This document shows, one piece after another, positions 12,188 through 23,905 of a stretch of 64,000 nucleotides of DNA (its first letter is position 1; each line of letters opens with the position of its first letter). The stretch comes from Psococerastis gibbosa. Taxonomy: Eukaryota; Arthropoda; Insecta; Psocodea; Psocidae. Where the stretch lies: contig OZ020486.1 of NCBI GenBank assembly GCA_963971405.1, forward strand, positions 15,647,419 through 15,711,418, read 5' to 3'. A program made the translations under genes and the position numbers. The notes beneath the pieces were generated by a model. The model saw only the letters and a list, made by a program, of their open reading frames with translations. It was not told the DNA's origin and did no database searches.

Positions 12188-12453
12188 TTATTTTCGAGGG
12201 AACTGTCGGGTTGTTTGCTTCCGTCCGATCTAATATTTCAATCTTGATATTTTTAAATGCTTATTATAAAGTTTTTTTCGCTTTGGTGAGTTGTTATTTC
12301 TTATTAAAATACTGGAATGAAGTACTAAACCGGCGTAGAGTTCTTGGAGGGTCGTTTGTGACTTTCACCAATCACCACAACAATTATTTGCAAGTCTTTT
12401 GTTATGTGAGACGATCAAATCATTTGTTGGGTATACCCAAAGATATAAAATAG

Positions 12454-12811
12454 AATTGATGGCGCCAAACCATAAGCTAAGTAAGGCTGAGAGCGGTGAA
12501 ACGTAAGGGGAACTGTCAAAGGAAAAGGCAAAGGTTGTCAAAGGAGACGTGACCGTGTTTGGAGGGTTCCAACATAAAAAATTGCTGCAAATGAAAAAGA
12601 AATGTAGAATCCAGCAGGCAGGTTTGCCAACAGAACCGAGGCAGTAAGTTTATGCTCACTTGAGTTGCATTCTAAATAGCTTCATTATGACTGTAATTAG
12701 CTTATGACGAAGACTTTCCCGTGCTTTTGGATAGGGTAGCAGTAACAAATTTATCTGTCGGATTTAAGTGTCCGGCAGTTAGTTGTTGTGTTACCAAATC
12801 TATAACCCATC
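12454..12811. other. Non-genic spacer
   Basis: Nothing recognised between the coding relic and the family P repeat. Confidence 0.5.
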
Positions 12812-12979
12812 GACTTCGATGGCAAGGTGGCAGCGTGCTTGTACTTGTGCGAGTCTACATGTCATGCGATCTGAGACGTGTCGCAACTCAACACGGGTAC
12901 TATCCTACAGAGGCGACTGAAGAGGTCATTCATTTACATTCGTTAAATTGTTTTTATGCAATAAATCTTTTTTTTTTTA
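12812..12979 (+). repeat. Family P short interspersed repeat, copy 1
   Basis: About 170 bases starting GACTTCGATGGC, with conserved blocks GCGAGTCTACATG, AACACGGGTACTA and CTACAGAGGCGACTGAAGAGG, ending in a run of T. Three other copies lie at 20.7, 41.6 and 45.2 kb (the last inverted). The T-run could be a pol III terminator on this strand, or a poly(A) head seen from the other strand. No clear A or B box was found. Confidence 0.7.
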
Positions 12980-13460
12980 CAAAAAAATAAAATAAAAAAT
13001 CATAATGTTAAAAAATGACGGCTATAAAGAGAGGTTTTATTTGTTTTTTAAAAGTGAGCTAACATGACGTACGCACTTTGTGCCGCCCTTACTTGTTCCT
13101 CCCTCCCCCCCCCCCAGTATGAGGGGAGGGAGAGATTGAATCATTCATCAGGAAAGTTAGACACAAATCACGTTCCTTCACGGAATAGGGAGACGTCAAA
13201 GTCAGGCCTCTCAATGTTACTTCAGTTCTTTGTGGGGTTCATAAAATAACTTGAAAGAAAAGGGCCGATCATGCCATAGACGTGTAATTTCTATGTTATC
13301 ATCTTGGGGGGTCATAATTTAAAAACAAAATGAACTGCATAAACATACCTACCTAATTTTTAGTATTCAAATTAATATTAATATATTTTAAATAATTAAT
13401 TTTTCCTATTTAATTGCAACTATGACCACCTTTCATAGGTATTTTTTTATTCCTATAATT
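12980..13460. other. Non-genic spacer
   Basis: AT-rich. It contains a C-run at 13105-13115 and a small open frame at 13064-13249 with no motif. Confidence 0.5.
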
Positions 13461-13473
13461 TATATATTATGCA

Positions 13474-13716
13474 GCCGGCCGCCATACCAAGTTGAATCCA
13501 GCGGACCAGAGCAGGTTCAAAGCTGCAGATAAATTGGTCGTGTGCACAGTGCCGGTAGGGAAACATGGTAGGACTTGTCCTGGTCACCTCCGAACTAATC
13601 GTGTGACTTCACTGTGTTTCCCAAGTGGTTCGGAATCCACTATAATCAGGAGGTCCACTGGAGTCCTATGGGCCCACACCGTGGCCTGGGACTGTATCAA
13701 ACCATACTACTACTAG
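13474..13716 (+). mobile_element. Family D SINE, short type, with 13-bp target duplication
   Basis: The body runs from GCCGGCCGCCATACC to a TAC-repeat tail. It is flanked by perfect direct repeats TATATATTATGCA at 13461-13473 and 13717-13729, the hallmark of LINE-mediated insertion. It is nearly identical to the inverted copy at 37389-37637. A 74-codon frame inside (13492-13716) is conserved only because the repeat is young; it has no known domain. The central part (GGTCACCTCCGAACTAATCG to ATAATCAGGAGGTCCAC) is shared with the long-type copies. Confidence 0.9.
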
Positions 13717-13729
13717 TATATATTATGCA

Positions 13730-15009
13730 AGTGCACATTTAGACCAAATCTGTAAATGATGTCCACCTTCCTCTCTGATTTCCCCTAGGACTTTTCTTGC
13801 CCATTTACAGAAGTTGTCCCAGAATCTGAGCTACTTCGGAGAACATAACTGATCATTTGTCGCGGGTCGTCGCTTGTCCAGGCTCCGTTGATTTCCCAAG
13901 GCGTCTCATGCTGAACTCACTTTGAATACTTCCGTCAACTTCTCTCTTTGGAGAATACTTTGAATTGTTTTGACTCTGTTGTTAACCTTAAAATTTTAAT
14001 GGAGAATAGTAAAGAGAATGCTTGTTGTTTCTTGTCTCGTAACTTTATTTTCTTTCCGTGTTGAGGAATAAATTTTCAGCCCGACCTTTTCCCTAGTGTT
14101 TGCCGGGGTATTTACTTTATTAATCTTATTATATGTCTCTTTCACGGTATTTTCATAATGGGTACTATTATAGCTCCATATAGGAAAGATAGGAGGATTT
14201 GGTTAACTCGAGCTAACGCCTGTTACAATGTCAATGGTAAGCATGTCTGAGGTTGCCAATGGCTAGAAATCCACTTGGAAACAATACCAACAAATAATGT
14301 CCGAAAGTTATGTTGTGGTAGTCAATGAAAATCCATTGTTTCTATTTTATTGAACGTGCACCATTTATTAAAATATCCTCCATTTTATATTATACACAGT
14401 ATCAGAAGAGTAAAAGGTAGTTTTACTAAGTCAAGCCAGGTAGCACTTCAGCACACTCGCGCCAAATTCAAACTTCTATGTTAAGCTAATAATTATTTCC
14501 AAGAGAAACCCGATGTAGATGGGAAACTCAACGTTCGTTCAATACATTCAGTTTAAGAGGCCATGTACATCAATTAATGACTGATATACATGCTTAGACT
14601 GTAGCACACTGCATAGTTCCATGGAAAATAATCGTCAAAGGGTTAAATTTCAATAGATGGTTGCTGTTAAGAGTCTATTCTATACCTCATAACCTTCTTG
14701 CATCCACAGGAGTAGGTGGTAAGTTCTATCCTAAAATATTTAAAAACTGTTACAGTTACTATGTAATACATCAATATTCAATATCATGTTGTGTAGGTTG
14801 GGCAAGGTTCTATGGGCCACATTACATGTAGGGCTATGTCCATAAAAACATTTCCTATAATTATATTAATAATAATTAATAGCTAATGGACAGTTTTCGA
14901 GTTATGATACCGATAGTATCCCCAAATGTTAATCTGTCAGTTAGCTTGCGTGAACTTGTTAGGTATCAGATGTTATTATGCAAGCACGCTGACTCAACAT
15001 AAAATGTAA
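13730..15009. other. Non-genic stretch
   Basis: No recognised gene. A piece at about 14245-14290 (TTGCCAATGGCTAGAAAT then GGAAACAATACCA) weakly resembles sequence just left of the family G element at 29.8 kb. Confidence 0.5.
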
Positions 15010-15135
15010 ACTTACGTCTTCACGGGTCCACCCAACCCTAATAGGTGCCGCACCTTCATCATGCGGTTGCCGGTTATGTTACTGACCACTACATCCCAAA
15101 TAGAGCAGTGCGCAAGAGAGAGGATCCGTTATTTG
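15010..15135 (+). repeat. Family C SINE body, headless copy
   Basis: It carries GGGTCCACCCAACCCTAA, ATGCGGTTGCCGGTTATGTT and AATAGAGCAGTGCGCAAGAG, matching the body of the family C SINE at 16412-16606 but without its tRNA-like head. A family B SINE begins about 14 bases later. Confidence 0.65.
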
Positions 15136-15148
15136 ACCTAGATCTTTA

Positions 15149-15350
15149 AGTCATGTAGCGTAGTGGTACGGACTCTGGATGAATTTCACCCAAATGGTTG
15201 TTGGTTCGAATCCCACACTGGCTACATTTTCTCGCCATGCTTCGGAAGGCATGTAAAGCAGGCGGTCCCGGGCCTTCCTAGTTGTGTGTATGAGAGGGCT
15301 TCATAGCCCTAACTCCACTAGGTTGGCTTAGTAATAAACAATAAAAAGTC
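15149..15350 (+). mobile_element. Family B tRNA-derived SINE, copy 1
   Basis: The head has a pol III A box (TAGCGTAGTGGTACGG) and a B box (TTGGTTCGAATCCC). The body has ATGCTTCGGAAGGCATGTAA, AGCAGGCGGTCCCGGGCC and a short GGGCTTCATAGCCC hairpin, followed by an AT-rich tail. It is one of seven full or partial copies in the window. SINEs of this type are transcribed by pol III from the internal boxes and moved by LINE machinery. Confidence 0.88.
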
Positions 15351-16411
15351 CTTATTTATTTATTTTGGGGTTCGTTCGATGACGTTTTTTTTTAAAACTC
15401 AACTTTACCCATGTTAAAAACCATTCCGTACCTACAAACCTTGTTGAACTTACAACTTGCTTAAGGCTTGCCAATAGCTAAGACGAAGAAATTAGTAATT
15501 TCCTGAAGCACATTAGATTAAATAATATTGGAAAATTTTTGGTAAAAGTTAAGCTCGCTGATTCCTTTGATATTTAAACGGCAGGGAAATTGGAAGTTTA
15601 TAGTGAGGCCCCTGGTTAAGATGGCATCAATTTTCCCGGAGAATTGTTATTGGAGAGTCTGTCCCGGGAGGGGTAAAATTCATACCGATAGCTTCTTTAA
15701 TCGATTTCCCCTTCGGAAGTTACGCTCCAGCAACTTTCCTGTTTTGTAAATCTGATTTCAAGAATTTGAATTATGATCGCAGGGTACGTTATTTTTGACA
15801 TCTACCTAATCTTGCTTCAGCCTCCTCTAAAATCTATCTTAAAAAAATATGTGAAAATGAAAGTAGTAATTCAAATTTCTACGGCGTGAGGTTTTGGAGG
15901 CATTTTTCCAATTTATCGATAGGTATAGTTCCAACTTTGAACTTGTTGTGCTGACAATTGTCCTAAATGGCATAATAATGGTTCACTCTGGGCAACTAGG
16001 TCTGGAGGTAATACACGTGCGTACCAGTGTACCTAAAGCCTACTGCCATCAATTGTGCGTCATTATTAGCCAAACAGAGCGCTAGTTGCATGTCTTTTTG
16101 ACTACAGATGGGTAGGCTCCCTGAAGTGATAAAAGACTTGTAACGGCGACTTAAAGGACAATTCTCAGTTCCCAGTCAAAGACGAATTAGCTCCCAAAGG
16201 GAAGATAGGAAGAGAGAGCAGCTACAAGAATGAGATTAGGGTAAGTGTATTTCATTAGTATAATATATTTTATATTTAACATTAAGTTCTATTATGTGCA
16301 CAGCCTCCTACATGGTAAAATAAGACCATAAGAAACTCAACGTGGTAAATTAGGTTATGACGGTTTTAAAATGGAGTTTTGCGTAATGACGTTAAATGGT
16401 CCGGAATTGAT
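15351..16411. other. Non-genic stretch
   Basis: No recognised gene. Open frames at 15567-15749 and 15894-16085 have no motifs. Confidence 0.5.
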
Positions 16412-16606
16412 ATTCTTGTTGGTAGAGTACTGGACCATGAAACGGAAGGTTGGAGTTCGAAACTCGACATGAAAGGGATAATATTCCGCTGGACTTGGGT
16501 CCACCCAACCCTAACGGGCACTTTTCCTTCAAATGCGGTTGTCAGACATGTTGCTTATCACAAAATTCCTAATAGAGCAATGGTCATGAGAGAGAATCCT
16601 TTATAA
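16412..16606 (+). mobile_element. Family C tRNA-derived SINE
   Basis: The head has an A box (TTGGTAGAGTACTGG) and a B box (GGAGTTCGAAACTC) at tRNA spacing, followed by the family C body (GGGTCCACCCAACCCTAACG, AATGCGGTTGTCAGACATG, AATAGAGCAATGGTCATGAG). A partial copy with the same head is at 34975-35105, and a headless body at 15010-15135. No target duplication was identified. Confidence 0.8.
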
Positions 16607-16743
16607 GTCCCCAGACCAAAACCAATTCTTTTTTTCTCGCTGACCACTTTTCCACTATCCTTAATAATTTGGCTTCCTGTAGAGGACAGGGTCGTTCGCA
16701 ATTAGGCCCGGAAATTCTGATTCTAACGGTAAATGTAAATGTA

Positions 16744-16911
16744 AAAGGCTTTCACGGCCGGAGTTACGTGACCAATCAGTAGAATCAGGGATGGTAGAAG
16801 TCTACGCAGTTCAACTGAAGATGTTAACGTAATGTTGATGTAGACGATAAGTTTGGAAGCACGCTTTCAGTATGACCACGGCCTAACATCCCAGATTCTA
16901 CTTATCTGTCA
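16744..16911. repeat. Family E inverted-repeat element, degraded copy
   Basis: It opens with AAAGGCTTTCACGGCCGGAG and contains GTCTACGCAGTTCAACTGAAG and GACCACGGCCTAACATCCC. The inverted ends CAGTAGAATC and GATTCTACTT are shorter than in the copy at 41897-42081. Confidence 0.6.
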
Positions 16912-16964
16912 AGTAAATGTATGGGAGGCACTGAGACGTATGGCTTACACATCTCGATGAATAG

Positions 16965-17085
16965 ACTAATGAAGCCTGGTCCAACCGGTACTTAAAATGT
17001 ATTGGCAAGGAATACTGGATGGCACCGCCATCTACAACTGCATGGTACCGTATTTCATACCCGGACTTTTCAAGCGGTGATGGCA
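16965..17085. repeat. Family H-like MITE fragment
   Basis: It has a TTGGCAAGGAATACTGGATG core like the family H elements, with rough inverted ends (AAGCCTGGTCCAAC and a CCCGGACTT terminus). It is degraded. Confidence 0.45.
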
Positions 17086-17089
17086 TAGA

Positions 17090-17729
17090 TAACAAGAGAA
17101 ATTTTTAAATGTTCAGGAAACTAAGATTTCTCCACTTTTTCTCTTCAAGCTCCATAATAATTTTCATTTCTGTCAAAATTGTAATTCGTGATCTAAAGTG
17201 GTTTAAATAACATTAAATCGAAGGAATTGATAACGAACATGTACGTGGAGTAGGTGGCGCTTATTTGAAATACAATAGGAATCGTATTTCCCGAACATCA
17301 CTCTCACGACTCCATTTGCTCTTCATTTGCGCCGTGCAGGAGGGAAAACAATTCAAAACTTCAATCATTTGTTTTGGAAAACAAAAAACCACTTCAATTT
17401 TTATAAAAGATGGGGAAAACATGTGCGGCAGAGTCTTCCCCACGTCCCTTGTGGCTTTCTTGCATAAATCTGTGTACTCGCTGCGGGTAGATTCATCAAT
17501 CTTGTCTGTGCTAAAGTTTTAGGAAATGAATGACGAGCCAGCCTATCGATTTAGACAGTGTAGCCAAAACCAAGCGCGTTCAATGGCTGTGAAATTCATA
17601 AACCCAACTCAACGTGCAAGTATTGGTAGACGGCTACAGCAAAACCTGATGAAGCTAAGGGAAGTGGATAGAAGTAATGGAAGAAGGTTGTCAATTCAAC
17701 TGAAACCGTTCTTTTTGTTGATGGTCGAC
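17090..17729. other. Non-genic stretch
   Basis: Overlapping open frames on both strands at 17261-17522 and one at 17526-17762. None resembles a known protein. Confidence 0.45.
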
Positions 17730-17885
17730 GAGACTGAACTGTCGGTAGCCGATCTGGTCTGAACGGCAGGAATGACTTGACCTGAACGACTGAACTGGTC
17801 GAAGTGTTAGTTAATTGAACTAATTGAACTGCCGCTCAGTTCATCTATGTGAACGGATTCAACAGCTCAGTTCACTCTACTGATG
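17730..17885. repeat. GAACTG/CAGTTC motif cluster
   Basis: Within about 155 bases the hexamer TGAACT, or its complement, appears repeatedly in both orientations, interleaved with CTGAAC and GAACGG. It may be the eroded core of a small inverted-repeat element or a motif array. No function is assigned. Confidence 0.4.
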
Positions 17886-18738
17886 AATTACGCAGCGTTA
17901 CAGTGGCTACCAATCTGGAAACAACGCATAAATAATAAATCGTTGTCTCCTGCTATGTACGCTGCCACTGCCCGTACAATGTCGTTAAGTATACCTGATT
18001 AATGGGTGTGTTGTGTTAATAAAATATTAATGTTTAATCAACCAGTACGTACAATTAAAAAAAGGTAAATTTAGTTGAGGGTACATGAAGCGCCCGTAAA
18101 ATCCTTAATATCAGTTCAGCCACTTCCTGGCTTATAAAACATTTCATAATGAACCCTCCTCTGTCTCTTTGTCCTGGCGGAAAGTGTTGGGCTTCTGGCC
18201 ATTTACTCTTTCATCATTCAAAATAATATGAGGTCACAAAGCCGAAGCAAGGGCTTTTTTGCGTTCGGAATGGGACCTACCTTGATAGGATGATGAATGA
18301 AAATGGAATACAAATTTTCACCTCGGCTCCTAAAAGTTTTCCTCTTCCTTCTATGGAATGAAAACCACAGGATCCCACTAGGAATTACTTTTCTGACTGA
18401 TTTTCTTTTCTAGAGCCCTTTTAAAAATTCAGGATTTCCCTTTCTGCCGTTATGAAGGCTAAGTTTCGATTCTTCATTCTCGGAATGGGATCAAAGAAGA
18501 AAAACAGTAACAAACTACCTAGTAGACAAGAATGTTCTTAAATCTTAAACTATTACAACAGGTTGTTTGCGCGCGCATCTGGTCCCTGGAGTAGCAGAGA
18601 TCTGATAATGGATCAGTGCTGATTGGTAACGGTAGAGATCGGAAGACGGTAGGATCGTACACCACCCGTTGGTTGTTTTTTTTTTCTGTGTATTAACTAT
18701 ACTGTCTGACCAAGACTACTAGTAAGAAAGAAAGAAAA
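17886..18738. other. Non-genic stretch
   Basis: Nothing recognised. A GAAAG microsatellite stands at 18723-18737. Confidence 0.5.
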
Positions 18739-18796
18739 TTGTCTTTATTTTCCATTCGGGCGAATTTTGGGCCTTTCGGCCCACTCTTACAATTAG
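18739..18796 (-). repeat. Retroelement 3' tail with GAAA-loop hairpin, copy 1
   Basis: On the minus strand it reads AGAGTGGGCCGAAAGGCCCA, then an AATAAA-containing stretch and an A/T microsatellite. GGGCC-GAAA-GGCCC (18769-18782) is a perfect stem with a GNRA-type loop. Related tails occur at 39270-39327 and 43430-43476. 3' hairpins of this kind are used by some LINE reverse transcriptases to recognise their RNA; that role is inferred here. Confidence 0.55.
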
Positions 18797-18907
18797 TGTA
18801 TACGGTAGTGTAGTAGATACGGGTACATTTATGAGTTCGAACAGTGTTTCATTTCTTTTAATTCCTTGTTGAATGTCTCAAATGAAATATTTAATACGAC
18901 ACACTTA

Positions 18908-19109
18908 GGCCCGGTCCCACACCACGGATAGATATTTGCGTGAGGAATAGTAGTAAACTTCTATGAATTGGAACAGGGGGTGACTCCTAACTGTTATACA
19001 ATAAGCATGGTAAGGAATTCAGTCATACAGTAAGGCGACACCCTCAGGTTCCAATGCATAGAAATGCGCCAGAATTCCTCACAAATATTTTTCTAAGTGA
19101 GACCGGGCC
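18908..19109. mobile_element. Family H MITE, complete, TTA target duplication
   Basis: The ends GGCCCGGTCCCAC and GTGAGACCGGGCC are inverted copies, and subterminal GCGTGAGGAATAG pairs with AATTCCTCACAAA. TTA flanks both sides (18905-18907, 19110-19112), the 3-bp duplication typical of PIF/Harbinger elements. At 202 bp with no coding frame it depends on a transposase elsewhere. Confidence 0.8.
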
Positions 19110-19174
19110 TTAAGTGGTTCGAATTACGTTCAAACTATTCCGAAGTGTTGTTTTTATTTTATTTCATCATTTAT

Positions 19175-19455
19175 ACATCTACTAGTGGATCCGGCGAACT
19201 TCGCACCGCCTAACATTTTTCGTTGGGGACATGAAAGGAGCCTTCCAGTATATTGTGTTTTTTTTTTCTTGTGACCACAAAACGTGAGCAATCGGGTGTC
19301 ACTGGTATAGGCGGGTATCAACCCGCTGGCCAAACCTTCCACCACCAGGACACACGCTAATGGGTCTTTATCAAGACCAGTCCTTAAAACGATTTTGAAA
19401 ATTTTTCGTTGGGTATACAATACTTTCGCGTTCCCAGTTTCCTCCACTCACTCCT
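19175..19455. repeat. Unclassified dispersed repeat (GGATCCGGCGAACTTCG type)
   Basis: The start ACTAGTGGATCCGGCGAACT resembles a start I associate with dispersed elements in many arthropods (recollection, not searched). Inside it, ATTTTTCGTTGGG occurs twice (about 19215 and 19400). A 97-codon minus-strand frame (19154-19447) crosses it but has no domain. Class unknown. Confidence 0.35.
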
Positions 19456-20490
19456 GTCACCTTACCGCCCACCAAACCCCAAGCAAGGTTGCCTTTCTTT
19501 GCATGCAGAGATTTATTAATTTGCACCCGTAAAAAAGAAACAAAGCTACTATATATATTTTCTATCAGAAGGTCGATTCGCCTGAAAATAAACAGTCATT
19601 TATGTGTATATAAAGTATTTAAATTGTGTATACTGTATAGATTCATTAGGTTACAGTAAAACATTTCAAACATCTAATTAGCATTATCGTTTTGCTCACA
19701 TTGTATTTTACGATTCATTCCTTTGGAATGGGAGCAAGCAGCTAAATTGAATAAACTAATTCATTATCAAAACAAAATCAGCGCTCAACTAAACATTGTT
19801 AATTGCATATAAACTATGTGTTAATCAAATTCCGACGCTAACAGGTTTTTTCATGTAATGAGGTAACATAAAAGCAACAATTTTCGATATAGCTGAAAAG
19901 TCTTTAAAGGGAAACCCCTTTGCACGTTCTGTAAACATTTAATCTTCATAACTAATCTGCGGTTGTTTTCACAATGGAGTCTCGCCTTTGTCATAATAAG
20001 ATTGTATTAGTGGCCTTATGTCTAATGGTTGTAATACCAACCACCATGATCTCCTTATTACTTAGAAAAAGTTTAAGTTTTGTCCGATCTCGTATTGCTG
20101 TTAGTGGAAATTAATCTAATACTGTTTGATGAACTCTACAATTTGTGGTTTAAGTGCCTCGGTGACTAAAGAATATGTTCTTGATATGTTACCGACAGTT
20201 GAGCCTATACGTGCCGTGCTATAATTAGTGATTTTGTGTGGTATAGGTCTATAAATAATCAGCGACTACCTTACTAAGTACGCAAGGAAGTTTATATATA
20301 ATATATATATAATAATTATATATATATATATAAGTTTATAGAAGACCATATCATGGGCAACCACTTAGCACTCTAGCGAATACAATTTAAGGGCCGAGTG
20401 GGGGGGGGGGGGTTCTTGGAACATAACTTGTCGCTACTGATATTCTTATTGTTTCACTGCATTGGTCAAAAAGGCAATTATTCAGTATTC
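19456..20490. other. Non-genic stretch with TA microsatellite
   Basis: No gene recognised. TA-rich simple sequence lies at 20288-20335 and a 13-base G-run at 20400-20412. Confidence 0.55.
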
Positions 20491-20680
20491 AGTTATGTAG
20501 TTATGAAGTGGTACGGACTAGGACTTTCACCCGAAAAGTTATTCCAGTCCCACACTCGCTAAATTTTTGCTTCGGAGTACATGTAAAGCAGGCGGTCCCG
20601 GGCCTTCCTTATTTAGTGTAAAAGAAGACTTTATAGCCCTAACCCCGCTAGGTTGACTTAGTAATAGAACAAAAATCATT
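20491..20680 (+). mobile_element. Family B tRNA-derived SINE, copy 2
   Basis: Same architecture as copy 1, with a decayed head (TAGTTATGAAGTGGTACGG; the B box has lost GTTCGA). The body has AGCAGGCGGTCCCGGGCC, CTTTATAGCCCTAACCCC and CTAGGTTGACTTAGTAAT, then an ATTC-rich tail. Confidence 0.8.
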
Positions 20681-20732
20681 CATTTATTCATTCGTTATTG
20701 ATAAATAAAATAAAATACGTGGTCATACTCAT

Positions 20733-20902
20733 ACGTGGTCCTTAGGCAGAGTTGGTTGCTTGCTGTATATTTGTGTGAGTCTACACACCACGCGATCGAG
20801 GACCCGTTGTAAATCTGCATAGTTTCCTACAGAGGCTACTGAAGAGGTTGTTCTGATGCATTCATTGAACTGTTCGCATGCGATTAATCATTTTTTTTTT
20901 TA
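20733..20902 (+). repeat. Family P short interspersed repeat, copy 2
   Basis: Diverged copy with GTGTGAGTCTACACACCACG and CTACAGAGGCTACTGAAGAG, ending in a T-run at 20891-20901. Confidence 0.65.
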
Positions 20903-21549
20903 AGAACAGAAATTACTGGTCCAAAATACGATTCCTTATTTACGAAATATGTTAAAATCTGTCCCGTAAATAAATTATAAAAAAAACGAGATGACATTTT
21001 TATCAGAAAATATATGTTTATCCATACGCTAATAATTTTAATTGTAATTCCCAACTTTTATTTGCGTAGCCTACTTTATAACTTAAAGTTGAAAAGGAAG
21101 CTACCAATTAAAACATATCGTTTGTCTATCTTGTGGAGTGGGGGAGGACCCATTCATCCATGTTGCTGCCTCGCAGCATGGCCATTGGGGAAGTCCCTTT
21201 CCCCCAGTAAATGGAAAATTGATCTCTACTATTTATGGGCTTATATTCACAGTGTAGGGGGGTGGCTTGTTCAGTTCCTTCTTAATTGTTTGTAGAAGGT
21301 CGTTTTTACCTTGATGCTCTTTTAATAAGTCAAGCCTTTTTATACCAGCTTCATAATTTTAAGATGATAAGAGGCATCTGTAATATTGCAGACTATTTGT
21401 CAAGCAAAGGTGTTTAGATTTAGGAGTTAGGTTACCTATTTTGTTGCTTTCGGGCATCATTGTGACTTTCATTTTAAAATGAAGTTCGTCAGGAGCTAAT
21501 TTTTTTTCGGTTTCTACAGTTCTTATATTTAATAAATAAATAAATATTG
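20903..21549. other. Non-genic stretch
   Basis: AT-rich. A 93-codon frame at 21014-21295 has a hydrophobic start but no recognised domain. Confidence 0.45.
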
Positions 21550-21735
21550 ACTTTTTTTGTTCAATTACTAAGCCAACCTAGCAGAGTTAGGGCTATAAAG
21601 CCCTCTCTTACACTCAACTAGGAAAGCTCGGGACCGCCTGCTTTACGGAGCATGGCCAGAAAATGTAAGTGTGGGACTCGAACTAGCAACCTTTCGGGTG
21701 AAAGTCGGAGTCTGTGCCACTAATCTACATGTCCT
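21550..21735 (-). mobile_element. Family B tRNA-derived SINE, copy 3, minus strand
   Basis: Complementary orientation: the AT-rich tail is on the left, CTAGCAGAGTTAGGGCTATA in the body and GGGACTCGAACTAGCAACC as the inverted B box on the right. An internal deletion removed the TGCCCTCC piece before GAGCATGGCC. Confidence 0.82.
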
Positions 21736-21739
21736 GTTC

Positions 21740-23905
21740 AAATCTTGACTCCTTATAGGTAGATAGTGCCACGTAGACGCTTGAAGGTTTATTATCGATC
21801 GGTCGTGATTCGAACGCACCCCAATCCTTTTTTTTAGAGAACCTCACTACTAGCCTTTTTTTGTACAAAGTATTGTAGGAACAGGAAAACCGGAAACTAC
21901 CATTAAATTTCGGTACATGAGATGTGGCCATCACTGACAACAATTGGCCTCAGTTCTTGGACTCCTTCCTCAGCACAACCACACTAATAGTTTTTTTTAC
22001 AAGTAATAATTTGATAAATGTACCCAATCTGTGTTAGAAAGAGGTGGGTACGTTATCATATCGTGCAATTGGTCACCGGTTTGTAGTACTTCTTTTCTTG
22101 CACTCATGAAAGAAAGCCCAAAAACTGTATTGGCTTGATATAATCCTGTGGGACAAAACTCACAAGAAGGAAAGTTACAGTCGCAATACAAAATTTGTAC
22201 ACGTACTTACATAACGTACCGTATGGAGTATACGAGAAAACTAATCAGAGTAATGCCTGAAAGGAACAAATACAAACTTCCGCTTGTATTGTGTGCTTCC
22301 CCCCTTTTGGGAGCTTTAGTGGGCGTCGACATGGGGAAAGAGTGGGGAAGCAAAGTTAATAATAAGGATTTATCCTGACATAAATACTATTCCGCGGAAT
22401 ATTAATCATCAAAAAAGGAAGACTCTGTTTGTTATGTCAAGGGCAGGTTCGCTTAATTCAGCGCTAAGACAACTGTGTACATCTCTTTGAATTTTGTAAA
22501 TGCTACTTTATAATCCGTCGTTTGCTGATTGGCTAAGCTTCCCTCTCTCCCCCTCCATCCCGTTGCTTTCTGCTCTGTTAGCATCTGTTTCTGCAAATAG
22601 ATAAATGTCAGCAGTGCTGTTTTTAATTATGCTTACTAGCTGTAATTAATTATTATCCTCCCCTTCTTGAAGATTAATAAAGTAGGCTTGTTTCTCTTCG
22701 AGCTATATGTTGCAGATCTGCAATGTAATGTAGGTGACATGCGCACCGATGAGTGTCATTGAGAATTTTCCATCTGAATGCCTTTTTACAATGCCCTTTT
22801 TTGATTTGTGCCAGAATACTGTCTAGACGAAAAAACGATAGAATACACACTGTACGATGAGGTTATAAACTGTGACCTTTCTCTAAGTCATAAACGAGCG
22901 AAAATGGCCTGTGGCATAGTATAAACACCAAGTTTACAACCGTTTTCAACAGTCAATTCACAACCGCTACCCTACAAAAAATCCTACGCCATAACTAGCT
23001 TTGTCGCTATTTAACTATTTATTCAACAGACTAAACTAAGAATCGAAGCATTACATACATACGTACAGTACATTTTACGTATAGTTTCTTAATTGTACTT
23101 ACTTAAGCAGCCAGGCCTAGGCATAATTGTGGATTTCTAACGTTGGACAAAATGGCGTAGATACGGTACCGTGGTAACACTGTTAGATTCAGTTGCTCCG
23201 AAGGTTCTTGTTTAATTCATTCGCCTCATGTAGGTTTATTTACAAAATTAAAGTGGTACTAATCGCAACCAATTTATTTTATTATGTTTCGGGGTAGCTT
23301 TGATGTTCAAATGTATTTTCGATAGATTGTAGGCTATTTATTAGATTTTATTGCATATTTTATAATATTGTAGTGCCTCCGGGTTGTATACTTTTATACA
23401 ACAAGTATAAATGTATATATATACTATACAATAATTCTGCTATAAGCAATGGAATAATTGAAAGTTGAAAGTCTTGTTCAGTAGTATCTGAAATACGAGT
23501 AATTGCATTATTTTTTACAATCTTTAGAGAGAAGAGAAATGTAGTAACAAAAGACCACTTAAGTGCTACTTTATATTATTTTGTTCAAGTTAAACTTCGC
23601 CAGTGCACGCTGTGGTTGTATCAAAGCTCTATTGTTGGAAAACTCACAATTAAACCTTTCAAAAGCACATCAGGGCAATTTGTCACAGAACTCACCCCCC
23701 CCCCCTTCCCGCACAATCCACCTCTGCTGACCAACTGATGTCCCATCCGTCACAACACATCTCCAGCTTCTCCCAATTATTTTCAAATCGTTAACCTTCG
23801 GGAAGTTCTTGCCTTTCTCCCGACTCTGGTAGTAATTCTTTTCAGATAGGTACACTTAATTTCTCCTTTCACTGTTCAATCATCATCACATTTCATACTT
23901 CTTCT
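21740..23905. other. Non-genic stretch without recognised features
   Basis: About 2.1 kb with no gene I can support. It includes an AT-rich block at 23330-23430 and a C-run at 23695-23705. Open frames at 21725-21943, 21997-22191, 22148-22378 and 23670-23855 lack motifs. Confidence 0.5.

Noticed and set aside
13492-13716. 74-codon frame conserved at 37.3-37.6 kb
   Set aside because: It lies wholly inside a SINE with target duplications; conservation reflects recent copying.
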